Positions 25,582 to 33,375 are shown, numbered from the stretch's first letter. The stretch: DNA of 33,545 bases from CAYFQH01 sp964345215 (GCA_964345215.1 CAYFQH010000021.1:1-33545); one strand, 5' to 3'. The notes: generated by a model not told the origin, from the sequence alone. Numbers and translations are program-made.

Positions 25582-26391
25582 CTACAGGGCTTGAATAAGC
25601 CCGTCGACTAAGCTTCTAAAAGTATCCTTTACCCTGCCGCTGACGGCTACCACATCCTCGTGGCTTAGGGGCGTATCTAAAATGCCGGCAGCCATATTTG
25701 TAATACAGCTGATACCAACCACCCGCATGCCCCCATGCCTTGCTACCATGGTTTCGGGCACAGTAGACATCCCTACCGCATCACCGCCGATTATTCGCGC
25801 CATTTTTATTTCCGCCGGGCTTTCGTAACAAGGGCCGCTAAACCAGCAGTAAACTCCTTTTTGCAGGGCAATACCCTTTTGGCTTGCTACGGATTGGAGC
25901 AATTCTCCCAGTTGGCGATCATAAGCCCTTGTCATGTCTGGAAAACGGGGGCCAAAGTCATCTAAATTAGGGCCGGTTAAGGGGTTTTGCCCAGCCAAGT
26001 TAATAAAATCGGTAATCTGCATTAAATCCCCCGGCTGAAAAGACAGGTTAACCCCTCCGGCGGCATTGGTAACAATAAGGGTTTTTACCCCCAGCATCTG
26101 CATGGCCCGGATGGGCAGGGTCACTTCGCTTAAGGGATACCCTTCATAAGCATGAAAGCGGCCCTGCATCATACATACCTTTTTACCATAAAGGTTGCCG
26201 CTGTACCAGCGGCCCTGGTGCCCTTTTACCGTTGACTGGGGGAAACCTGGAATTTGGCTGTAGTCCATATATACGGGATTTTCAAGGGCATTTACATAAT
26301 CCCCCAGGCCACTACCCAAAACAATACCAATATCAGCCCTGCCGCAGGTTTTTTCAATAGCCTTGGCTGCCTGTTTTATTTTATCCATCAT
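25582..26391 (-). CDS. punA: Purine nucleoside phosphorylase (trimeric type)
   Basis: A 269-residue cytoplasmic enzyme that splits inosine and guanosine with phosphate into base and ribose-1-phosphate. Motifs of the trimeric PNP class are all present: the phosphate loop VLGSGLGDYV, HQGRWYSG, GRFHAYEGYPL, VTNAAGGVN, CYESPAEI and GGDAVGMSTVPE, where the Glu/Met/Asp region shapes the base site. Length is standard (about 270). GAGAGG precedes the ATG; a second ATG follows directly. It is 18 bases downstream of deoB, which uses its sugar phosphate product, so the two form a functional pair. They head a transcript that runs on into phoH-pgpH-ybeY-era, joined by gaps of 15-49 bases. Confidence 0.97.
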   Translation of the reverse strand: MMDKIKQAAKAIEKTCGRADIGIVLGSGLGDYVNALENPVYMDYSQIPGFPQSTVKGHQGRWYSGNLYGKKVCMMQGRFHAYEGYPLSEVTLPIRAMQMLGVKTLIVTNAAGGVNLSFQPGDLMQITDFINLAGQNPLTGPNLDDFGPRFPDMTRAYDRQLGELLQSVASQKGIALQKGVYCWFSGPCYESPAEIKMARIIGGDAVGMSTVPETMVARHGGMRVVGISCITNMAAGILDTPLSHEDVVAVSGRVKDTFRSLVDGLIQAL

Positions 26392-26409
26392 CTTAAAAAT
26401 CCTCTCAAA

Positions 26410-27573
26410 TTAAAATAATTCATCATAAAAAGAAGCAGCCCCAAAGCGTTCCTCCAGCCCAAAGTACTGGCCAATGGTGGCGGCAATATCGGCAAAGCTT
26501 TTGCGGGTTCCCAAGTTCACTTCTTTTTGAAGACCGGGGCTCCAGCACAGCAGGGGCGCATATTCCCTGGTGTGGTCACTGCCCTTAAAGGTAGGGTCGC
26601 AGCCATGGTCGCCGGTAATAATGAGTAAGTCCTCTGGCCCCAAAAGGCTTTTTATTTCTTCAAGGCGTTTATCAAAATAAGCCAGGGTATCGGCAAAACC
26701 TTGGACATCCCGCCGGTGGCCGTAAATCATGTCTGTATCCACCAAGTTTACAAATAAAAGGCCGTTAAATCCCTTTTCCAAATAGTCAATAGTGGTATTA
26801 ATGCAGGCTACATTCCCCGCTGAGTGGGTGCTTTGGGTAATGCCTTGAAAGGCAAAGATGTCTTCAATTTTACCAACACCAATACTATCAAAGCCCTTGT
26901 TTTTTAAGGCATCTAAAATGGTTTTGCCAAAGGGTTTTACAGAATAGTCCTTCCGCTGGGCCATGCGGGTAAAACTGCCCGCCTTGCCTGTAAAGGGGCG
27001 GGCAATCACCCGGCCTACAGCATAAGGGCCTACCAGCACCTGTTCTCGGGCAATTTCGCAAATTTTATATAACTGCTCAATTGAATATACATCTTCATGG
27101 CAGGCAATTTGAAAAACACTGTCGGCAGAAGTGTACACAATAGGATAGCCTGTTTTTAAATGTTCCTCTCCCAGCTGCTCAATAATGGTGGTTCCGCTGG
27201 CAGCGTAGTTGCCAAGGGTTTTTCGGCCAATCAGCTCTTCAAATTGGTCAATCACTTCTTTTGGGAAGCCCTGGTGGAAAGTAGGAAAGGCTTCCTTTAG
27301 GGTAATTCCCGCCATTTCCCAGTGCCCCGTTGTGGTATCCTTTCCTGGCGATACCTCGTTTAAGCGGCCATATCCCCCTTTTACGTCTCCGTCATAGGGG
27401 TAGGTAATGGTTTCAATTTTGCCAAGGCCCATTTGGGCCATATTGGGCAAAGAAGGATTGGCCCCTAAAATAACATTTCGTAAGGTATTGGCGCCCACAT
27501 CGCCATATTTATCAGCATCGGGCAGTTCACCTGCTCCAACAGCATCCAATACAATTAAACATACTTTTTTCAT
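26410..27573 (-). CDS. deoB: Phosphopentomutase
   Basis: A 387-residue cytoplasmic, metal-dependent mutase of the alkaline phosphatase superfamily that converts ribose-1- or deoxyribose-1-phosphate to the 5-phosphate, feeding nucleoside sugars into the pentose pathway. Metal-site motifs are visible: VLDAVGAGELPDA at the N-terminus, PGKDTTTGHWEMAG with the phosphorylated Thr, LVDTDMIYGHRRD, and TGDHGCDPTFKGSDHTRE near the C-terminus. The ATG at 27573 has AGGAGG at good spacing; the open frame to 27618 would add 15 residues with no ribosome binding site. It leads the deoB-punA-phoH-pgpH-ybeY/cdd-era group. Confidence 0.97.
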   Translation of the reverse strand: MKKVCLIVLDAVGAGELPDADKYGDVGANTLRNVILGANPSLPNMAQMGLGKIETITYPYDGDVKGGYGRLNEVSPGKDTTTGHWEMAGITLKEAFPTFHQGFPKEVIDQFEELIGRKTLGNYAASGTTIIEQLGEEHLKTGYPIVYTSADSVFQIACHEDVYSIEQLYKICEIAREQVLVGPYAVGRVIARPFTGKAGSFTRMAQRKDYSVKPFGKTILDALKNKGFDSIGVGKIEDIFAFQGITQSTHSAGNVACINTTIDYLEKGFNGLLFVNLVDTDMIYGHRRDVQGFADTLAYFDKRLEEIKSLLGPEDLLIITGDHGCDPTFKGSDHTREYAPLLCWSPGLQKEVNLGTRKSFADIAATIGQYFGLEERFGAASFYDELF

Positions 27574-27598
27574 GCTAAACCTCCTGCAACTTACTAGG

Positions 27599-27627
27599 GT
27601 TATAATACCATTGTACACTGATTACAA
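27599..27627 (-). promoter_or_regulatory. Candidate promoter of the deoB-to-era operon
   Basis: TTGTAA (27627-27622) and TATAAC (27604-27599) on the minus strand are spaced by 17 bases and lie about 25 bases before the deoB start. No PurBox was seen here. Confidence 0.45.
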
Positions 27628-27662
27628 AGGATTGAAAAGCTTTTTTACCCTTAAGGCCTTGA

Positions 27663-27691
27663 TTGACATTCATATCAGAAATTTTTATAAT
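27663..27691 (+). promoter_or_regulatory. Consensus sigma-A promoter of the RNA methyltransferase gene
   Basis: A perfect TTGACA (27663-27668) and perfect TATAAT (27686-27691) are separated by the optimal 17 bases. The start codon at 27720 is about 20 bases past the expected transcript start, with AAGGAG in between. It is the strongest match to consensus in the window. Confidence 0.9.
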
Positions 27692-27719
27692 ACAATGATT
27701 AACCCTAAGGAGAGTATGA

Positions 27720-28856
27720 ATGGAACAATTTCAGTGGATTGCCGCATCCGCCTTCGGCCTTGAAGGCATGGTGGCAAAAGAGTTAGGAACGATTGGCATT
27801 TTAAATGCTAAGGGCGAAATTGGCGGTGCCCGCTTTAATGCCAGTCCCCTAGATGCCTTTAAAGCCAACCTGTGGCTGCGTTATGCCGACCGGGTTTTGC
27901 TTGTGTTAAAAGAGTGGGAGGCTCAAACTTTTGAAGAACTTTTTCAAGGGGTGAAGGCCATTGCCTGGGAAAATTTTTTGCCAAAAGACGCTTCCTTTCC
28001 CATTAAGGGCAAATGTGTTAAAAGCCAGCTGATGAGCGTAAGCGACTGCCAGGCCATTACTAAAAAAGCCATTGTGGAAAGGTTAAAAGAAAAGTATAAA
28101 CAAAACTGGTTTGAAGAAACAGGCTCCCTGTTTCCCATTGAAATATCCATTACTCAAAATATTGCCCGTATTACCATGGATACAAGCGGCCTGGCCCTAA
28201 ACAAGCGAGGGTATCGCACCTGGAATGCCCTGGCACCCTTGCGGGAAACCCTGGCTGCCGCCCTGGTTTTTTTAAGCGGCTGGCGAGGAGATAAACCCTT
28301 TTACGACCCTTGTTGCGGCAGCGGTACCCTTTTGATTGAGGCTGCCATGATGGCCGCCAACCAGGCCCCCGGCCTGTATCGGGAGTTTGCCTGTGAAAGC
28401 TGGCCCCTGTTTGATGAACAAGGTATAGGCCTTTTACGCCAAGAGGCCATGGCGGTAAAAAACACAAAAAACCTTCCTCCTATTTTGGGCAGCGACATTG
28501 ATCAAGAAGCCCTGAGCCTAAGCCAAAAACATATCCGTCAGGCTAAACTTGAAGGAAGCATTCAAACCCGGTACCAGGATGTTTTTACCCTTACTCTGCC
28601 CGAAGGGCCCGGCACCCTGGTTACCAATCCCCCCTATGGAGAACGGCTTTCGGATGCCGCTGCCGTACAAAATCTTTACCGGCGCCTGGGTGATATACAA
28701 AAAGCCAATGAAGACTGGGCTTTTAATGTTATCAGCAGTTTTTCAAATTTTGAGCGTGCCTTTGGTAAAAGAGCAACAAAAAAGCGCCGCTTTTACAACG
28801 GGCGCTTGGAATGTAATTACTATATGTATTATGCCAGCCATGCCGGCCGAAAATAA
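27720..28856 (+). CDS. THUMP-domain class I rRNA (guanine-N2) methyltransferase (RlmL-N/YpsC type)
   Basis: A 378-residue SAM-dependent RNA methyltransferase. Residues 1-155 hold an N-terminal ferredoxin-like region plus a THUMP domain. The catalytic domain then shows LNKRGYRTWNALAPLRE, the SAM loop FYDPCCGSGTLLIEAA (about 196-211), GSDIDQEAL, and the catalytic NPPYGERL (about 302-309), the signature of enzymes methylating the exocyclic amine of guanine. Length and layout match the stand-alone homologues of RlmL's N-terminal half found in Firmicutes (YpsC), which act on 23S rRNA. It is monocistronic, led by a consensus promoter, and convergent with rimI, with one base between the stop codons. 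The target nucleotide is inferred from family only. Confidence 0.93.
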   Translation: MEQFQWIAASAFGLEGMVAKELGTIGILNAKGEIGGARFNASPLDAFKANLWLRYADRVLLVLKEWEAQTFEELFQGVKAIAWENFLPKDASFPIKGKCVKSQLMSVSDCQAITKKAIVERLKEKYKQNWFEETGSLFPIEISITQNIARITMDTSGLALNKRGYRTWNALAPLRETLAAALVFLSGWRGDKPFYDPCCGSGTLLIEAAMMAANQAPGLYREFACESWPLFDEQGIGLLRQEAMAVKNTKNLPPILGSDIDQEALSLSQKHIRQAKLEGSIQTRYQDVFTLTLPEGPGTLVTNPPYGERLSDAAAVQNLYRRLGDIQKANEDWAFNVISSFSNFERAFGKRATKKRRFYNGRLECNYYMYYASHAGRK

Positions 28857-28857
28857 T

Positions 28858-29355
28858 TTATTCTTCTATCGTTTCTGCCTCCCGGAAGTTTTCTTCAGCG
28901 GGGGGCATTTTGTCCTTTACCATTAATAAAGCATCTTCTTGATTATCTTCGTAATACTTTTTACGTACCCCTGCCTTTACAAAGCCCAGCTTTTGGTAAA
29001 GGCTTTGGGCGGGGATGTTAGATGCCCTTACTTCCAATGTAACATACGCTACACCCAGATTGGCCCCGTACTGTAAAAGGCTTTTGGTCAGCTCCTCCCC
29101 TATGCCCCGGCCCCGGTATGCTTTTAGGACCGCAATGTTGGTAATATGCCCCTCGTCCAAAACAATCCATACCCCGGCATAGGCAACAATTTTTCCTTCT
29201 ACCAGCCCAACCAGGTATCGGGCACAGGGGTTTTTGGTTACTTCATCCTCCAGGGATTTTTGACTCCAGGGAATAGCGAAGCTGTCGATTTCAACCTGGT
29301 GAACATGGGGTACATCTTCCAAGGTCATCCGGCGTATGGTTAGGCTGTTACTCAT
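28858..29355 (-). CDS. rimI: Ribosomal protein alanine N-acetyltransferase RimI
   Basis: A 165-residue GNAT acetyltransferase. LTIRRMTLEDVPHVHQVE at the N-terminus, then IPWSQKSLEDEV, the AYAGVWIVLDEGHITNIAV strands, the acetyl-CoA loop YRGRGIGEEL (motif A, about 81-90) and LEVRASNIPAQSLYQKLGF, all match RimI, which acetylates the N-terminus of ribosomal protein S18 in E. coli. The start at 29355 overlaps the 3' end of tsaB by 8 bases, showing translational coupling; a longer frame to 29418 lies wholly inside tsaB and was rejected. It is the last gene of ribU-tsaE-tsaB-rimI, the common Firmicutes order for the three downstream genes (tsaD often follows but is absent here). Confidence 0.94.
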   Translation of the reverse strand: MSNSLTIRRMTLEDVPHVHQVEIDSFAIPWSQKSLEDEVTKNPCARYLVGLVEGKIVAYAGVWIVLDEGHITNIAVLKAYRGRGIGEELTKSLLQYGANLGVAYVTLEVRASNIPAQSLYQKLGFVKAGVRKKYYEDNQEDALLMVKDKMPPAEENFREAETIEE

Positions 29356-30052
29356 GGGCTTTCTCTCTTTCAAGGCGCTGCCGCTCTGCCTGAGGGGCCC
29401 TGAGGTAATAAGGTTCAAGGGTTAAGTAGTCTACCCCTTCATCCCTTTTTTGCCAAGCCAGCAAACTTACGTTGGCAGCCCGGTTATACCACTGCGCTTC
29501 TGTTGAAAACACTGCTCTTTTGCCCAAGCCCTGGAAAATTCTTTCCTGATTCGGCCTCACCCCATCCCCTATAAAAAAGAATTGGCTACCCAGATCTTCA
29601 ATTTTTTCAATATAGGTTTCAAGAGCCATCGCCCCATCATCCATCATACGAATACATCGACCCTCTTTAAATACAAAAGCGGCCCCATACACCTGGCCTG
29701 CCCTTGCATCCATGATGGGGCAAATCACCCCTTCTTGGCCCTGCCCATTTAAAGCAAGAGCCTCTAGCCCGTTTACCCCAATACAGGGGACTCCAAGGCC
29801 GTGGGCCATACCTTTAATGGTAGACACACCGATACGCACCCCTGTAAAAGAGCCGGGGCCTACTACCGTGGCCAAATAATTCATTTGACAAATATCAAGC
29901 CCAGTTCTGGCCATGGCTTCTTCCACCATAGGCAAAATGTTTACCGAATGAGTATAACGGGTAATGGCATTGGCCTCATATACTATTTTTCCGTCCTCAA
30001 CAATTCCAACCCCGGCAACAATGCCGCTGGTATCCAGTGCCAGTAGGTACAC
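29348..30052 (-). CDS. tsaB: tRNA threonylcarbamoyladenosine synthesis protein TsaB
   Basis: A 234-residue ASKHA-fold partner of TsaD in forming t6A37 on ANN-decoding tRNAs. The N-terminal LALDTSGIVAGVGIVEDGKI and the diagnostic VGPGSFTGVRIGVSTIKGMAHG segment identify TsaB; ICPIMDARAGQVYGAAF follows. Length is typical (about 230). The start is GTG with GGAAG/GATGAG upstream. It lies 25 bases downstream of tsaE and overlaps rimI by 8 bases. TsaB has no catalytic role alone, so tsaC/sua5 and tsaD must be elsewhere in the genome. Confidence 0.97.
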   Translation of the reverse strand: MYLLALDTSGIVAGVGIVEDGKIVYEANAITRYTHSVNILPMVEEAMARTGLDICQMNYLATVVGPGSFTGVRIGVSTIKGMAHGLGVPCIGVNGLEALALNGQGQEGVICPIMDARAGQVYGAAFVFKEGRCIRMMDDGAMALETYIEKIEDLGSQFFFIGDGVRPNQERIFQGLGKRAVFSTEAQWYNRAANVSLLAWQKRDEGVDYLTLEPYYLRAPQAERQRLEREKAHE

Positions 30053-30077
30053 TTCTCATCTTCCTTTTTATACGGAT

Positions 30078-30518
30078 TTATATTAACCCTTGGTTCTGAG
30101 CTTTTATAATGGTGATGGTGCGCCGGTTTTCGTCTTTTTCTTTTTTAATTTCTACACTGGTATAGTTTGCCGGCAGAACCTCTTGACCCTTTTGAGGCCA
30201 TTCAATTAAGCACAGCCCCTGGCCGTATAAGTAGTCCTCAACACCAATTTCATACAGCTCTTCTTCATCCTCAATCCGGTACCAGTCAAAATGGTACAGG
30301 GGTATTCTTCCCTGGGTATACTCCTGTAAAATAGTAAAGGTGGGGCTTGGAATGGGGCCCTTAATGCCAAGACCCTTTGCAACCCCCCGGGCAAAAACAC
30401 TTTTTCCGGCACCCAAATCTCCTGTAAGGGTAATAACAGTGCCGGGTTTTGCATTTCGGCCTATTTCTTGACCTATTCTTTGCGTATCCATTTCGCCAAA
30501 ACTTTGATAACTTTTCAT
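30078..30518 (-). CDS. tsaE: tRNA threonylcarbamoyladenosine synthesis ATPase TsaE
   Basis: A 146-residue P-loop ATPase needed for turnover of the TsaB-TsaD complex. The Walker A loop is GDLGAGKS (33-40). IPSPTFTILQEYTQG and FDWYRIEDEEELYEIGVEDYL follow, then CLIEWPQKGQEVLP, all signatures of the TsaE (YjeE) family. Length is usual (about 150). AAGGAT precedes the ATG. It begins 16 bases after the ribU stop, with no terminator between, so it probably lies on the FMN-riboswitch transcript unless it has its own promoter inside ribU. Confidence 0.96.
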   Translation of the reverse strand: MKSYQSFGEMDTQRIGQEIGRNAKPGTVITLTGDLGAGKSVFARGVAKGLGIKGPIPSPTFTILQEYTQGRIPLYHFDWYRIEDEEELYEIGVEDYLYGQGLCLIEWPQKGQEVLPANYTSVEIKKEKDENRRTITIIKAQNQGLI

Positions 30519-30534
30519 GCCAAATCCTTTTTTA

Positions 30535-31143
30535 TTACCTTTTTCTTTTTAAAAGAAAGTCAAGCCTTTTATACAACAAAAAGGTTACGGCGCTGATTAT
30601 AATCCCTTTTAAAAGGTTAAAGGGCGCTGTAATGGTCAGTACAAAACCCCACAGGTTTGTGATAAAGGGAACAGCCCCTTGGCCCATGGCAATGATTTGC
30701 TCAATTTCAAGGCCCATTACATTTTGGTAAAAGGGAATCATAATATACATATTAACCAAAACCCCTGAAACAACCATTAACGCTGTGCCTGCCCCAAGGC
30801 CTATCAAGGCACTTTTTTTCGTTCTATTTTTTTTATAGATCATCACAGCGGGAATAAGCATAAAAAAGGCGGTAATAAAGTCAGCCAGTTCTCCAACCCC
30901 CATACTGGACGAGTGCAAAAGGCCCAGTAGGTCTTTCACCAGCAAAACCATCACTCCGGCCAAAGGCCCCATGGAAAAGCCGGCCAACATCACCGGCACA
31001 TTGCTTAAGTCCAACTTGTAAAAAAGCACCACCGGTATTTCAATCATAAACAGCACTGCCGATAGGGCGGCTAATACGGCAATACGGGTGATGGTTTGGG
31101 TTTCCCAAGTTTTTTTGCTCCGTTTTTTCTCCATTGTTGTCAT
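30535..31143 (-). CDS. ribU: ECF transporter substrate-binding membrane protein, riboflavin type
   Basis: A 202-residue membrane protein, the S component of an energy-coupling-factor importer, predicted to bind riboflavin (or FMN). It has about six hydrophobic segments; ITRIAVLAALSAVLFMIEI leads, followed by LDLSNVPVMLAGFSMGPLAG, a stretch typical of RibU, and a C-terminal NLLKGIIISAVTFLLYKRL. The assignment to riboflavin rests strongly on the FMN riboswitch just upstream (31221-31329). The ATG at 31143 has GGAGGG at good spacing; the open frame to 31230 runs into the riboswitch and was rejected. The shared energizing module (EcfA/A'/T) is not in this window. Transcription probably continues into tsaE. 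Confidence 0.93.
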   Translation of the reverse strand: MTTMEKKRSKKTWETQTITRIAVLAALSAVLFMIEIPVVLFYKLDLSNVPVMLAGFSMGPLAGVMVLLVKDLLGLLHSSSMGVGELADFITAFFMLIPAVMIYKKNRTKKSALIGLGAGTALMVVSGVLVNMYIMIPFYQNVMGLEIEQIIAMGQGAVPFITNLWGFVLTITAPFNLLKGIIISAVTFLLYKRLDFLLKRKR

Positions 31144-31166
31144 GATCCTTTCCCTCCAATAAAATA

Positions 31167-31182
31167 TGCCCCTATAGGGGCA
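31167..31182 (-). terminator. Expression-platform hairpin of the FMN riboswitch
   Basis: A perfect palindrome, TGCCCCTATAGGGGCA, followed on the minus strand by ATATTTTATT and then the ribU ribosome binding site. CTGCCCC on its 5' side (31183-31177) can pair instead with GGGGCAG inside the aptamer (31323-31317), giving a switch between two folds. Confidence 0.55.
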
Positions 31183-31220
31183 GAAAAGCATCATAACATA
31201 AAACAGATTAATCCCTTGCT

Positions 31221-31329
31221 CTTCTCTCATCCAGACTATACTGTCGGCCTTGGAGTTGCACCAAGTCAGCTGGCTATGCCAGGTCGCGGGCTATACCGCC
31301 GGTAGGGAATTTCGCCCTGCCCCGAAGAA
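31221..31329 (-). ncRNA. FMN riboswitch (RFN element)
   Basis: The minus strand carries the conserved RFN blocks in order: TTCTTCGGGGCAGGG, GAAATTCCC, ACCGGCGGTATAGCCCGCGA, GCCGACAGTATAGTC and GGATGAGAGAAG. The ends (TTCTTC and GAGAAG) form the closing P1 stem. It binds flavin mononucleotide and controls riboflavin synthesis or uptake genes, normally switching them off when FMN is plentiful. It lies between the promoter at 31351-31379 and ribU. Confidence 0.97.
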
Positions 31330-31350
31330 ACACGTATTTGATTCAAATAA

Positions 31351-31379
31351 AGCATAGCATTGATAGCATCCTTTGTCAA
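31351..31379 (-). promoter_or_regulatory. Promoter of the FMN-riboswitch/ribU transcript
   Basis: A perfect TTGACA (31379-31374) and TATGCT (31356-31351) on the minus strand with a 17-base spacer. Transcription would start near 31344, about 15 bases before the riboswitch. Confidence 0.8.
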
Positions 31380-31523
31380 GAATTTCCCTATCTTTTAATT
31401 AGAAGGATTCTTTGTTTGTATAGCGAATTGTGCATTAATCCCATTATCGTCTGTTTAAAAACATTAACCTGTTTGAAAACTGAAGCTCTGCAAATCAAAA
31501 CAAAAAAACTACTGGAGGATAAA

Positions 31524-32705
31524 ATGATGTCTATACGCCCCCTTACAAAAGAAGATATGCTGGAAAACGCACGCTTGGGTGCCATTTGCTATAACTTTCC
31601 CTTTGATGAGGAGAAGACCAGGGAGAAAATTAAAAAAGAAGCTGAACCTCATAAGGGCTATTGGGGCTATTTTAGCGATGACAATGTTTTACACGCCGCC
31701 CTTGCGGCCTTTGAGTACGATGTGCATTACCAGGGTAAGCCCAGTAAAATGGGGGGCATAGGCAATGTAGTAAGCCTGCCTGAAGCTCGCCGTGGCGGAA
31801 AGGTAAGGGAACTTTTTACCGTTTGCCTAGAGGATTTATACCAAAAGGGGATTCCTTTTTCCACCCTCTATCCTTTCTCCCACCCTTATTACGAAAAGTT
31901 TGGTTATGCCCTGGCCTCAAAAACCCTGTCATATAAAGTGCCCATCGACAGCCTGCCCAAAGTAAAGCAGAATACCTGGGCCAGGCAAATAACAGCAAAA
32001 GAAGATTTAAGCGACCTGGTAAGAGTATATAATCAGTTTAATGCTGCTTATAATCTTTCATCCCTTCGCAACGCCAGCCAGTGGAGAAAACGATTGCCCC
32101 AAAATCCCTATACAGAAAACACCTATGCCTACCTTTTAGGTGAGGATGAAGAGGACGCCAACGCTTTTGTTCTTTTCTCGTCTCACATGGAAGGAAATGA
32201 AAAAAATATGCAGGTACACACCCTTGCGTTTTCATCTCCCAAGGGGCTGTATAGCTGCTTCAACTTTTTTTACCGCTTTTTAGGCCAGTTTGAGCATGGG
32301 ATTTTTAGCCTGCCAAGGAACATCCCCTTAGCTGAATTGATACCCGAACCCTATCGCCTTAGTGCCCGCTACGGCAGCCAACCCATGGCCCGGGTGGTGG
32401 ATACCCAAGGGGTTCTAAACCTCTTGGCTGCCAACCAAAATCACATTGCTTTTACCATTGAGATTACCGATCCCTTCTTTACCCCCAGCCAGGGAACTTG
32501 GGAAGTTCAAGCCGGCAAGGCCGAAAAAAACGCCCTGGCAAAGGCCGACTGCAGCCTGTCTATTCAAACCTTTTCTCAGTTGGCTGTAGGGGCTATTACC
32601 TTTGATCAGGCTCTGTACAAGGCAGATGTTGTTTTAAATGACAATGGCAATGCCTTGAAAAGCTTTTTTTCCGTCAGGCCCTTTTTGCTTACCGATAGCT
32701 TTTAA
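31524..32705 (+). CDS. Eis-like GNAT acetyltransferase
   Basis: A 393-residue protein of the Eis/YbaK-unrelated, two-GNAT-plus-SCP2 family. SIRPLTKEDMLENARLGA opens the first GNAT domain; GGIGNVVSLPEARRGGKVRELF (about 77-98) is the acetyl-CoA binding region, followed by FSTLYPFSHPYYEKFGYAL, strongly typical of Eis-like proteins. A second, degenerate GNAT region follows, then a C-terminal SCP2-like domain (about 290-393) with VVDTQGVLNLLAA. Mycobacterial Eis acetylates amines on aminoglycosides and other substrates, but Clostridia members are mostly uncharacterised. GGAGG lies 5 bases before the ATG at 31524 and 8 before a second ATG at 31527; either could be used. The frame is open upstream to 31338 without a ribosome binding site. 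The 3' end overlaps the HAD gene by 17 bases. Confidence 0.88.
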   Translation: MMSIRPLTKEDMLENARLGAICYNFPFDEEKTREKIKKEAEPHKGYWGYFSDDNVLHAALAAFEYDVHYQGKPSKMGGIGNVVSLPEARRGGKVRELFTVCLEDLYQKGIPFSTLYPFSHPYYEKFGYALASKTLSYKVPIDSLPKVKQNTWARQITAKEDLSDLVRVYNQFNAAYNLSSLRNASQWRKRLPQNPYTENTYAYLLGEDEEDANAFVLFSSHMEGNEKNMQVHTLAFSSPKGLYSCFNFFYRFLGQFEHGIFSLPRNIPLAELIPEPYRLSARYGSQPMARVVDTQGVLNLLAANQNHIAFTIEITDPFFTPSQGTWEVQAGKAEKNALAKADCSLSIQTFSQLAVGAITFDQALYKADVVLNDNGNALKSFFSVRPFLLTDSF

Positions 32706-33375
32706 AAAGAATTTCTTTTGCCTCCTCAAGGCTGCTTACCTGGTAGGTGGCTTTGGGGTTTTTTTCCTGTTGAGATGTAAGCCAAATGCTATCAATCCCC
32801 GCGGCATTTGCCGCCCCCACATCAGCCTTTAGGCTATCTCCCAAAAGCACCACCTTGCTTTTATCAATTTTATACTTATCCATTGCCATCTCTACCATTT
32901 TAGGGTTTGGCTTGGCATGCCCCACTTCTTCGCTGATCCAAACACCACTGATCTGCCCTGCAATAGCTGATCTACGCAACCGCTCTTTTTGCACGTAGGT
33001 AATGCCGTTGGTCACAATTTCTACGGGCATAATTTGGCTCACTTCGTTTATAAAAGCCCGGGCCCCCGTTAACAGCCTGTTTCCCTTGGCCAAATGCAAA
33101 ACATAGTGTGCTTCAATTTCAATGCCAAAGCCGGCCTTGCCCATAAGAGCCTTGTACAGCTGTTCAAAACGGGTATCTTCTATATCCCTTTGAGTTACTT
33201 GCCCTTTTTCATAGTCTTCCCACAGTTTTTTGTTTATTTTTTGGTATAAATCCCGGTTTTCCTGGGTATCATCAATATTAAAGGTCTCAAAAGTTGCCCT
33301 TAAAGCTTGATCCTCCGTATGGTCAAAGTCAAACAGGGTTCCGTCCGCATCTGCCAGCAGCAATTGGTAGGCCAT
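32689..33375 (-). CDS. HAD-family phosphatase (YjjG/YfnB type)
   Basis: A 228-residue cytoplasmic HAD hydrolase. Motif I is DADGTLFDFD (residues 8-17), with the nucleophile Asp8 and acid Asp10; motif II is VTNG; motif III is the Lys in HAKPNP; motif IV is LLGDSLKADVGAANAAG. A helical cap with YEKGQVTQRDIEDTRF lies between. The layout matches the YjjG/YfnB group, which dephosphorylates pyrimidine nucleotides such as dUMP and non-canonical analogues, though exact substrate is inferred. The ATG at 33375 has GGGGGAG upstream; a longer frame to 33417 would add 14 residues with no good site. It is convergent with the acetyltransferase gene. Confidence 0.92.
   Translation of the reverse strand: MAYQLLLADADGTLFDFDHTEDQALRATFETFNIDDTQENRDLYQKINKKLWEDYEKGQVTQRDIEDTRFEQLYKALMGKAGFGIEIEAHYVLHLAKGNRLLTGARAFINEVSQIMPVEIVTNGITYVQKERLRRSAIAGQISGVWISEEVGHAKPNPKMVEMAMDKYKIDKSKVVLLGDSLKADVGAANAAGIDSIWLTSQQEKNPKATYQVSSLEEAKEILFKSYR

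Noticed and set aside
27574..27719. PurBox in front of deoB-punA
   Set aside because: No CGAA/TTCG pair at the required spacing was found in this interval.
31144..31230. Longer N-terminus of ribU extending to 31230
   Set aside because: This would code through the FMN riboswitch; the ATG at 31143 has a strong ribosome binding site and the expected N-terminus.
31338..31523. Longer N-terminus of the Eis-like acetyltransferase from 31338
   Set aside because: The extra 62 residues look like translated non-coding DNA, overlap the ribU promoter region, and there is a strong GGAGG before 31524.
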